Shown one piece after another: positions 8,374-15,048 of a DNA stretch of 32,345 nucleotides. Each line of letters begins with the position of its first letter. Within the stretch, counting starts at the first letter, position 1. Source of the stretch: an uncultured Granulosicoccaceae bacterium. Lineage in GTDB: Bacteria > Pseudomonadota > Gammaproteobacteria > Granulosicoccales > Granulosicoccaceae. The translations under genes and the position numbers were made by a program. Below the pieces are notes generated by a model. That model did no database searches. It had not been told where the DNA came from and saw only the letters and a program-made list of their open reading frames with translations. The stretch spans positions 1-32,345 of the forward strand of contig CAKZVB010000127.1 of NCBI GenBank assembly GCA_937922015.1, given 5' to 3'.

Positions 8374-8444
8374 TATGAAACAACGCCTGCAAAGTCTGGC
8401 TTACAAAAGCAGACCACCAAAAATTTTCGCTCGAACAATGCAGG

Positions 8445-9179
8445 CTAGCCTGATACACGCGCAAGAAACTCGCGCGTTCTTTGTTTCACAGGGTCATTAA
8501 AAATTTGTTCAGGTGCGCCGGTCTCCACCACACGCCCTCGATCCAGGTAACACACTGTGTCTGCTATTTCGCGTGCAAATGACATTTCATGCGTAGCGAG
8601 CAACATGGTCATTTGTTGTGCTTTGAGCTTGCGTACTACATCAAGCACTTCACCGATAAGTTCCGGATCAAGCGCTGATGTAATTTCATCCAGCAGCAAC
8701 AACTCCGGTTCCATTGCCAGTGCACGTACAATAGCAACACGTTGCTGCTGACCACCGGATAAATGATCCGGATAGGAATAGGCTTTGTCTGCCAGTGAAA
8801 AACGTTCGAGGAGATCCAGTGCCTGATCACGGGCAATCGATTTTTCAAGACCCAACACTCTGCACGGAGCAAGCGTAATATTCGATAGAACATCCAGGTG
8901 CGGAAATAAATTAAAACTCTGGAATACAAGACCTATGCGACGCCTGATGGGGTCAGGTGGCAATGATGGCTCGGCAATATCAAAACCGTCCAGTAATATT
9001 TCTCCATCATCGATAGCTTCCAACAGATTGACACAACGCAACAGGGTAGATTTACCTGAACCGGATGCACCAATTAAGCAAACCATCTCACCAGTGGCAA
9101 CAGTCAACGACACGTCGTCGACCACTTTTTGCTGAGCAAAAGATTTAGTGACAGACTTTAATTCAAGCTTTGCGGTCAT
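8445..9179 (-). CDS. Polar amino acid ABC transporter ATP-binding protein (GlnQ/HisP type)
   Basis: Cytoplasmic ATPase of 244 residues, the standard size for PAAT-family subunits with no extra regulatory domain. Walker A GASGSGKST is residues 37-45, the Q-loop is in VFQSFNLFPHL, the signature LSGGQQQR begins at 140, Walker B LLLLDE is 160-165, and the switch histidine is H197 in ATHEMSFA. Its ATG overlaps the stop of the upstream permease (ATGA), so the two are translationally coupled. With the permease and binding protein it forms a complete importer for an amino acid or derivative. The homodimeric arrangement is expected because only one permease gene is present. Confidence 0.95.
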   Translation of the reverse strand: MTAKLELKSVTKSFAQQKVVDDVSLTVATGEMVCLIGASGSGKSTLLRCVNLLEAIDDGEILLDGFDIAEPSLPPDPIRRRIGLVFQSFNLFPHLDVLSNITLAPCRVLGLEKSIARDQALDLLERFSLADKAYSYPDHLSGGQQQRVAIVRALAMEPELLLLDEITSALDPELIGEVLDVVRKLKAQQMTMLLATHEMSFAREIADTVCYLDRGRVVETGAPEQIFNDPVKQRTREFLARVSG

Positions 9180-9997
9180 GCGATTCGTTGACGGCGCTGC
9201 TTAGCCATCAGATAGTCCGCATAACGAGTGATAGGAATAGTGACACAGAGAAATATAATTGCAGCACCCACGTAAGGGGTGAAATTCGCCATCAGTGATT
9301 TATACACATTGGCCTGACGCAACACTTCAATCGGACCGATAAAAGACAACAACGCCACATCCTTCAACAGTGCGATGACAAAGTTCATTAATGCGGGAAC
9401 CTGACGCCGGATAGCCTGAGGCAGAACCACATAACGCAATGTTTCCCCTTCGCTCAAGCCAAGCGATCGCGATGCGGCAATCTGACTGCTGTGCACTGAG
9501 TCGATACCGGCCCGGAACACTTCAGCTACATAAGCGGAATACCCGAGAACCAGAGCAACCGTACCCCAGATATAAGGTGAATTGTATGGACGTGCAAGAC
9601 CGAGACCCGGAATGCCAAAGCCGATCAGATACACCAGCAGTATCACCGGCACCCCTCTAAATAAATCGGTATACAGTGCGCCAAACAAACGCAACGGAAA
9701 TAACGATGGCCGATTTGTATTTCGTGCCAGAGCTATTGATAGAGATAAGACAAAGATTAACGGTGCCGACCACAGAAATATTTTGAGATCGACAACAAAG
9801 GCACTTAGCAGCTTCGGGAACGTTCTTACCAGAATATCCCAGTTGAAGAAGCTTGTTTTTACCGCCTGCCAGCCCGGCGCCAGCGGAATTAGTACGTATA
9901 GTGCAAACACCACCAACACCAGCGACAGCCCGGAAATAACCAGGCTGCGCCGCTGTATTTTTTGATCATGACGCTGGCGTCGGGTTAGCTGTGGCAC
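9176..9997 (-). CDS. Polar amino acid ABC transporter permease (HisM/GltK type)
   Basis: Inner-membrane permease of 273 residues. A basic N terminus (RRQRHDQKIQRR) precedes the first helix at about 18-40, then a periplasmic loop of 30-40 residues, and the five-helix core shared by the family. The EAA loop AASRSLGLSEGETLRYVVLP, which contacts the ATPase, and the segment DLFRGVPVILLVYLIGFG are classic HEQRo/PAAT permease motifs. GTG at 9995-9997 is the likely start, with a GGGGG tract close upstream. It follows the binding-protein stop by 48 bases and overlaps the ATPase start. Only one permease gene is present, so the pore is probably a homodimer. Confidence 0.93.
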   Translation of the reverse strand: MPQLTRRQRHDQKIQRRSLVISGLSLVLVVFALYVLIPLAPGWQAVKTSFFNWDILVRTFPKLLSAFVVDLKIFLWSAPLIFVLSLSIALARNTNRPSLFPLRLFGALYTDLFRGVPVILLVYLIGFGIPGLGLARPYNSPYIWGTVALVLGYSAYVAEVFRAGIDSVHSSQIAASRSLGLSEGETLRYVVLPQAIRRQVPALMNFVIALLKDVALLSFIGPIEVLRQANVYKSLMANFTPYVGAAIIFLCVTIPITRYADYLMAKQRRQRIA

Positions 9998-10045
9998 AAA
10001 CCCCCGGTATACGACAATGTTAGTGTTGCAACAGAACTTATCGGA

Positions 10046-10885
10046 CTATTTATCCAGATCTATGACAGGAACACCAGCGCCATCACCCAGCCACTCTGAT
10101 TCTATTTCACTCAATTTACCACTGGCGTTCAAACTGTTAATAGCTTCATCGATACAGACTTTCAGTTCACTTCCTTTTGCCATCAGCAGACCGAAGTTGT
10201 CTGGCTCTATAGATGCCTCTGACGGGAACTTCCCCAGGATCTTGCCACCATCAATCTGCACTGCTGTTGCAAACAGCGCGGAGGGCAGATCGAACACTAA
10301 TGCATCAATCTGATTAGCTGCAATGGCAGCGATCACATCGGCGTTGTCGTCGTACAACAGTAAATCCCGCGAGGGCTTGAGGACATTTTGTAGAAATGTC
10401 TGACTGGTAGTACCCGCTGCTGCACCAAACTGTAAATCACGAAGCGCCGATCCGGTCGTTGCCGTATCCGCCGCGGTGCTTCCAGCTTTCACCACAACCG
10501 CCACGGCCGTGGTGTAGTAGGACGCAGAGAAGTCGATCACCTGCTGACGCTCAGCATTGATTGAATACTGCTGTATATTAAAATCGAAGTTTTTTTCACC
10601 GGGCTGGATCGCCTCATCGAATGAGGTTCGTACCCAGTCAACCTGCCCTGCTTCAAATCCCATAGCATCAGCGACAGCATACGCGACTGCTGCTTCAAAA
10701 CCCCGGCCACTGGCCGGATCATCGTCCATTACCCACGGTGCGTAAGCAGGGTTACCGGTGGCGATTGTCAGCCGCCCTTCATTGAGAGTTTTACCCGCAG
10801 AACAACTGCCCTGTGCAAATACAGAGTTTGTCGCCAACGACGCGCCCAGCAACACAATGCTGAAAAGTGTACGAGACAGAACCAT
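10046..10885 (-). CDS. Polar amino acid ABC transporter substrate-binding protein (SBP family 3)
   Basis: Periplasmic protein of 279 residues with a Sec signal peptide (cleavage likely after VFA, residue 24). The mature domain starts with GRLTIATGNPAYAPWV, continues through GFEAAVAYAVADAMGF and has NIQQYSINAERQQVIDFS, the family-3 segment whose arginine normally binds the ligand carboxylate. Near the C terminus, IDEAINSLNASGKLSEIESEWLG is the usual family ending. It is the first gene of the transporter cluster. The ligand cannot be called from sequence; co-location with a TauE/SafE exporter and, upstream, dsrC raises the possibility of a sulfur-containing amino acid or sulfonate. Confidence 0.92.
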   Translation of the reverse strand: MVLSRTLFSIVLLGASLATNSVFAQGSCSAGKTLNEGRLTIATGNPAYAPWVMDDDPASGRGFEAAVAYAVADAMGFEAGQVDWVRTSFDEAIQPGEKNFDFNIQQYSINAERQQVIDFSASYYTTAVAVVVKAGSTAADTATTGSALRDLQFGAAAGTTSQTFLQNVLKPSRDLLLYDDNADVIAAIAANQIDALVFDLPSALFATAVQIDGGKILGKFPSEASIEPDNFGLLMAKGSELKVCIDEAINSLNASGKLSEIESEWLGDGAGVPVIDLDK

Positions 10886-11008
10886 GGTTTATACCTTGTG
10901 ATTTTCGTTGTGGTCAGATTATGACTACCGAATCCGAAAATCAAGACATCATTGAGGCACGGCCCTTATATACTTGTGCAGAACCCGATACCACGACCAC
11001 ACACACGC

Positions 11009-11344
11009 CTAGATGCAACCAGTCGGCTTTGGAAGACCTGCATATTTACAAGCCTGCCTGGCTGGTCCCAGGGGATAGAGTTCATATAAATACTGAGTGC
11101 TACCTTTTTCCCTGCCGAGCTTTGTGCCAATGGCTTTTGTTAGAACTCTGATTGCTGGCGCAATTTCATACTCGGTGTAGTATTCACGCAGAAAGGTTAT
11201 CACTTCCCAGTGGTTTTCCGACAAGTCACACCCCTCCATTGTCGCCATGAGCTCAGCAACTTCAGGCGTCCACTCCTCCATGTTTTCAAGATAACCTTCC
11301 TCATCAGTCGCAAGGCTTCTTCCATTGAACTCAATACAACTCAA
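11009..11344 (-). CDS. dsrC: DsrC-type sulfur relay protein (TusE/DsrC/DsvC family) with both C-terminal cysteines
   Basis: A 111-residue cytoplasmic protein strongly resembling Allochromatium DsrC as I recall it. Shared blocks include DEEGYLENMEEW, HWEVITFLREYY, IAPAIRVLTKAIG and the C terminus GLPKPTGC. The flexible C-terminal arm has C110 (penultimate) and C99, separated by ten residues. This pair forms the disulfide and trisulfide in true DsrC; TusE, the tRNA-thiolation relay protein, keeps only the last cysteine. The start is TTG at 11342-11344, with GGAG six bases upstream. No dsrAB, dsrEFH, tusBCD or heterodisulfide-reductase-like genes are in this window. Automatic pipelines may label it TusE. 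It may act as a sulfur carrier or redox sensor, or serve a dsr/sHdr cluster elsewhere in the genome. Confidence 0.92.
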   Translation of the reverse strand: MSCIEFNGRSLATDEEGYLENMEEWTPEVAELMATMEGCDLSENHWEVITFLREYYTEYEIAPAIRVLTKAIGTKLGREKGSTQYLYELYPLGPARQACKYAGLPKPTGCI

Positions 11345-11509
11345 AATGTTCTCCGAACACCGGCGTTTCGCACAATGTATCTGTTCTATTAACCTGGAGA
11401 AGAACCCGCAAAACGGTATTCTAAAATGCCAGGGATTTGAACCATCAACAACCGGCTTCGCAACCGTAATCGATACACTCTGATCAGAGCACTAACTACG
11501 GCAGGAGCT

Positions 11510-11532
11510 AAAGGCAAGCTACCCTTGCCTTT
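11510..11532 (-). terminator. Candidate terminator hairpin after the acidic membrane protein
   Basis: Nine-base-pair perfect stem (11510-11518 with 11524-11532), five-base loop, flanking AAA/TTT. A second hairpin, seven pairs with a three-base loop, is at 11551-11567, just after the same gene's stop. Neither has a long U tract, so termination is plausible rather than certain. Confidence 0.4.
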
Positions 11533-11568
11533 CAAACGAGTCTAAGCTGAACGGTCAGATTGACCGTG

Positions 11569-12195
11569 TTAACCGCCTGTTATCTTTTCCAGCAGAGTGC
11601 GAGCTACTTCTGCTTTTTCATTGTACTGACGCATTCCGTTTTTAACAGAATTAAGATCCGCCTTCAGATCGGTAATATCCTGCCCTGTATCTGCAGCGTC
11701 CCGCAATACGATTTTTTTAACCTCTACCGGGATATCTGCTGATGTTCTATCGATAGCGACAACCTCAAAGGCCGGGACGGCTTCTGCGGTCGAAGTATCG
11801 TCAGCGGCAGTGTTGTTCTCAGCAACTACATTTGCTTTAGTTGTTTCTTGTGTATTGCCTGCTGCAGCATCTGCTACTTCAACATCTGCCTTTTCGGGGG
11901 TGACCACTTGCTCAGTCGCCACTTGCTCTTGTTCTACTTGTTCGGGCGCTGCCTCTTCTGTGGCTACCACAGCGACTTTGGCGATGGCAGAGTCTGCTTC
12001 GGATTCTTCTGACTTCTGATCGCTCTCTGACGCCCCTTTACCGGCATCACCAACCACGGTCTTAGCGTCTGTAGCAACCCCGTCTGCAGAACTAACATCT
12101 GCCGGATATTCGGTCGAACACATTTTTAACGCCATCAAACAGAGTATCGCCGTTCCAATTATCAGTAACAGGCGCACATCCTTCAGCAAAGCCAT
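11569..12195 (-). CDS. Membrane-anchored acidic protein of unknown function
   Basis: I do not recognise this family. The 208 residues begin with a short cytoplasmic MALLKDVR, one hydrophobic helix (about 8-25), then a long stretch (30-140) that is rich in Ala, Glu, Val, Asp and Thr, has repeated glutamate/glutamine runs such as APEQVEQEQVATEQ, and is probably disordered. The C-terminal 50 residues (ITDLKADLNSVKNGMRQY and onward) look helical, possibly a short coiled coil. C26 after the helix does not fit a lipobox because LKM precedes it. The start is well supported: GGAGAG lies just upstream of the ATG. It is probably a periplasm-facing anchor or spacer protein. Coding composition and a good ribosome site argue it is real. 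Confidence 0.75.
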   Translation of the reverse strand: MALLKDVRLLLIIGTAILCLMALKMCSTEYPADVSSADGVATDAKTVVGDAGKGASESDQKSEESEADSAIAKVAVVATEEAAPEQVEQEQVATEQVVTPEKADVEVADAAAGNTQETTKANVVAENNTAADDTSTAEAVPAFEVVAIDRTSADIPVEVKKIVLRDAADTGQDITDLKADLNSVKNGMRQYNEKAEVARTLLEKITGG

Positions 12196-12244
12196 TTTGC
12201 TCTCCAGCTAAATTAATCAAACTTTCATCGCACTACTTCGCGCG

Positions 12245-12334
12245 AATCCACTAGTGTCAGTGATGGCCCGTCGCAAAGCAAGCCGCGCAATCCGGTAATT
12301 CACAAATGATCACCAAATCCATTAGTGCCAGTGA
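12245..12334 (+). repeat. Pair of 19-bp near-identical direct repeats
   Basis: AATCCACTAGTGTCAGTGA at 12245-12263 and AATCCATTAGTGCCAGTGA at 12316-12334 match at 17 of 19 positions, with starts 71 bases apart, in the gap upstream of the acidic membrane protein gene. The repeat could be a regulator site or a relic of duplication; nothing else in the 12196-12415 gap is recognisable. Confidence 0.5.
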
Positions 12335-12415
12335 AGCGCACGGATGGCCGGGCAATGCTCGCCGGCGCGGATATCACAGCAAAAACAAACAGATATCCGT
12401 TACCTGGTGTTCAAG

Positions 12416-12985
12416 CTAGGCTGGCACAATGCCGCGTTTGTTGTCGCTTTCCCTGAGCAGCCAAATCAATGGAATCGCAATCAGCACCATCCATGCTTTA
12501 CCAACGATTTGACCGGCCAGGTAGTCCAGACTGCCAAACGCCATCTGCAGAAATACCACGCTGTCAATCACCAGCCCCACCACGCTGCTGGCAACTACCG
12601 CCAGAATCAATCGACGTTCCTGCAATGGCGTGTAGACTGCAAAATCCGCAAGCTCGGAAAGAAGAAACGCAACTGCAGAGGCCCAGACGAGTTGCGGGGG
12701 TGCGAGAAAATAGGACAAAAATGCGCCGATAATGATCGCTACAACCGCCCAGACTTTACCAAGCCGACGCTGAACCAGATCTCGCAGCACCAGCGCCACT
12801 CCAACCAACAGAACCCCGCTGGGCGCCATCAACCCGAAACCGACTGGCAACAGGCACGGATTGTCAGGGGGACAAACTGTACCAACGTTGCCCAGCATCC
12901 AGTTGGCTGCAGGAATACATAAGGTGAACGCGACGAGGTACATAAACCCTTCGGTCATTTGTCTTTTATTTGCGGGCAGTGTCAT
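12416..12985 (-). CDS. VUT-family transporter (YhhQ-like, probable queuosine-precursor transporter)
   Basis: A 189-residue inner-membrane protein with five or six hydrophobic segments. Features of the VUT (formerly DUF165) family are MAPSGVLLVGVALVLRDLVQ, a helix after it, ELADFAVYTPLQ, and SSVVGLVIDSVVFLQ, where the acidic residues in membrane segments are characteristic. The characterised member YhhQ imports the queuosine precursors preQ0/preQ1 used to modify tRNA wobble bases; whether this one carries the same cargo is inference. An alternative start is the ATG at 12956-12958 (MTEGFM), which would remove nine residues and still leave the first helix intact. It is convergent with nothing and follows betA on the same strand after 117 bases. 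Confidence 0.82.
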   Translation of the reverse strand: MTLPANKRQMTEGFMYLVAFTLCIPAANWMLGNVGTVCPPDNPCLLPVGFGLMAPSGVLLVGVALVLRDLVQRRLGKVWAVVAIIIGAFLSYFLAPPQLVWASAVAFLLSELADFAVYTPLQERRLILAVVASSVVGLVIDSVVFLQMAFGSLDYLAGQIVGKAWMVLIAIPLIWLLRESDNKRGIVPA

Positions 12986-13102
12986 CAGAAAATTTCGCAG
13001 GTTTGAGGCGTAAAAGAATACGGCGCGGCATTATACCGCTAAGTTGCTCTGAGTTGTAAACAGAACCAGGCAGCGCATTTATAAAGTCTCAACGGCAAAC
13101 TG

Positions 13103-14764
13103 CTATCGCTGCGAAGTCCGCCAATTCTGACTTCGCCACGGTTGCAAATCAGACGGTGGTAACGGTGATTTACCCAGAATGGCGTCGGCCGCCTTTTCTG
13201 CTGTGACTATTGTCGGGGCGTTTAGATTTCCATTGGTTATACGAGGAAAAACAGAACAGTCAACGACACGCAGTCCATCGACACCAATGACCTGACAGTC
13301 AGCGTTGACTACCGATGCCGCGTCAGACTCGGCACCCATCCGACAGGTGCCGCAGGGGTGATAGGCACTTTCAACGTGCTGGCGAATAAAGTCATCGAGC
13401 TGTTGATCCGTCTGCAAATCATCTGCAGGTGCAATGGCGGGACCGGCATACGGCTTAAACGCATCTTGCTGCAATAACTCTCGTGTGAGGCGAATACACT
13501 TGCGGAAATCACTCCAGTCCTTGTCCGTTGACATGTAGTTGAAGAGTATTTCAGGAGCGTCGTCCGGGTTTGCAGAACTTAACGACACAGTGCCACGAGA
13601 GTCTGAACGCATGGGGCCCACATGCATTTGGAAACCGTGTGCTTCGGCAGCAGACTTGCCATCATATCGAATTGCCACCGGCAGGAAGTGATATTGAATA
13701 TCAGGATACGGCACGCCGGCGTCCGACCTTATAAAGGCTGCCGATTCGAACTGATTGCTGGCACCCAGGCCTGATTTCAGAAACAACCATTGCGCCCCTA
13801 TCAGCCCTTTGGACCACAAGTTAAGCTTCGAATAGAGCGTGATAGGCTGCTTACACTCAACCTGGAAATAAAATTCCAGATGATCCTGCAGGTTCTGACC
13901 GACACCGGGACGATTCGCTACAACCTCAATACCGTGTTCTCGCAGATGGGCTTCGTCGCCGACGCCGGATAACATCAACAGCTTAGGCGAATTAATAGAA
14001 GACGCACTGAGTATCACTTCACGTGCTGCACGCAATATCTTTATTTTGCCTCTCTGCATCACTTCGACACCAACCGCCCGCTTACCTTCAAACACAACCT
14101 TGCGCACAAATGCACGCTGCATATTCACATTGGGTCGTTTAAGTGCAGGTCGCAGATAGGCATTGGCCGTTGACCATCTACGGCCGCGCCAGACGGTTTG
14201 CTCCATCGGCCCGAATCCTTCCTGCTGTTCGCCGTTGTAGTCGTCCGTGGCCTCATAACCGGCTTCTACCCCGGCTTGCACAAAAGCGTGAAACAGCGGA
14301 TTTGTACGTGGCCCGCGGGTGACATGCAGCGGACCATCGCTGCCGCGCCAGCCACCGCTCTGGCCGCCGTGGGATGATTCCATTTTCAGGTAGTAGGGCA
14401 ACACATCCGCATAAGACCATCCGCTGGCGCCACTTTCTGCCCAGTGATCAAAATCCGCTGCGTTGCCGCGCACGTAGACCATTCCGTTGATTGAAGAAGA
14501 CCCGCCAATCACTTTGCCGCGGGGACAAGCCATCACCCGGCCCCCCAGCGCCGGCTCGGGCCGGGATTGGTAGCCCCAATCGTATCGCGACATATTCATC
14601 GGGTATGACAATGCTGCGGGCATTTGAATAAACGGCCCGGCATCAGTGCCACCGTGCTCGAGCACAGTGACACTGTACTTTCCATTTTCAGATAAACGGT
14701 TTGCCAGTACCGAGCCGGCAGACCCGGATCCCACGATGAGGTAATCGGCCGTATTATCTGCCAT
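13103..14764 (-). CDS. betA: Choline dehydrogenase (GMC-family flavoprotein)
   Basis: A 553-residue FAD enzyme oxidising choline to betaine aldehyde, the first step to the osmoprotectant glycine betaine. It tracks E. coli BetA closely: the dinucleotide motif GSGSAG at 12-17, [42 protein letters not shown], the [10 protein letters not shown] segment, and active-site HPCGTCRMG with H469, then [17 protein letters not shown]. The frame extends upstream to 14869, but the start at 14762-14764 is preferred because it has AGGTGG eight bases upstream and begins right at the flavin fold, as in the family. Neither betB (betaine-aldehyde dehydrogenase), betI nor betT lies in the window, so the second step must be encoded elsewhere. 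Other GMC alcohol dehydrogenases are close relatives; the agreement with BetA is nevertheless extensive. Confidence 0.85.
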   Translation of the reverse strand: MADNTADYLIVGSGSAGSVLANRLSENGKYSVTVLEHGGTDAGPFIQMPAALSYPMNMSRYDWGYQSRPEPALGGRVMACPRGKVIGGSSSINGMVYVRGNAADFDHWAESGASGWSYADVLPYYLKMESSHGGQSGGWRGSDGPLHVTRGPRTNPLFHAFVQAGVEAGYEATDDYNGEQQEGFGPMEQTVWRGRRWSTANAYLRPALKRPNVNMQRAFVRKVVFEGKRAVGVEVMQRGKIKILRAAREVILSASSINSPKLLMLSGVGDEAHLREHGIEVVANRPGVGQNLQDHLEFYFQVECKQPITLYSKLNLWSKGLIGAQWLFLKSGLGASNQFESAAFIRSDAGVPYPDIQYHFLPVAIRYDGKSAAEAHGFQMHVGPMRSDSRGTVSLSSANPDDAPEILFNYMSTDKDWSDFRKCIRLTRELLQQDAFKPYAGPAIAPADDLQTDQQLDDFIRQHVESAYHPCGTCRMGAESDAASVVNADCQVIGVDGLRVVDCSVFPRITNGNLNAPTIVTAEKAADAILGKSPLPPSDLQPWRSQNWRTSQR

Positions 14765-15048
14765 GAGTTGATCCACCTGGTTGATTGGCCGATTCTCGTT
14801 GCGGCTTTCGCCCGACACCCGTCCAAAACAGAGATAGTACAACGATCCGCTGCCAATTGGGTGATCCACACGAAACCGGACAATCCAGATGCGACAACGG
14901 CATCAATCCGACACAGCCAAAGTGTATCGATTGCTTCACATCTGAGACTCTCAACATTGTAGATACGACGAATTTCGAGGCCTGTGTCCAGTTATTCATG
15001 TATCAAAAATGAAACAATGTATTCATCGAACCGCCCAGTGATGATGCT

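Noticed and set aside
11433-11443. Minus-strand GGTTCAAATCC resembling a tRNA T-loop
   Set aside because: The flanking bases do not form a five-pair T-stem (two mismatches), and no matching acceptor stem or anticodon arm lies at the expected distance.
12344-12922. 192-codon plus-strand frame opposite the VUT transporter gene
   Set aside because: Composition rich in Gln, His, Asn and Arg is typical of antisense translation of a membrane protein gene; the minus strand has the recognisable family.
14765-14869. Upstream extension of the betA reading frame to 14869
   Set aside because: The added 35 residues do not match the family; the ATG at 14762-14764 has a proper ribosome site and starts at the FAD-binding fold.
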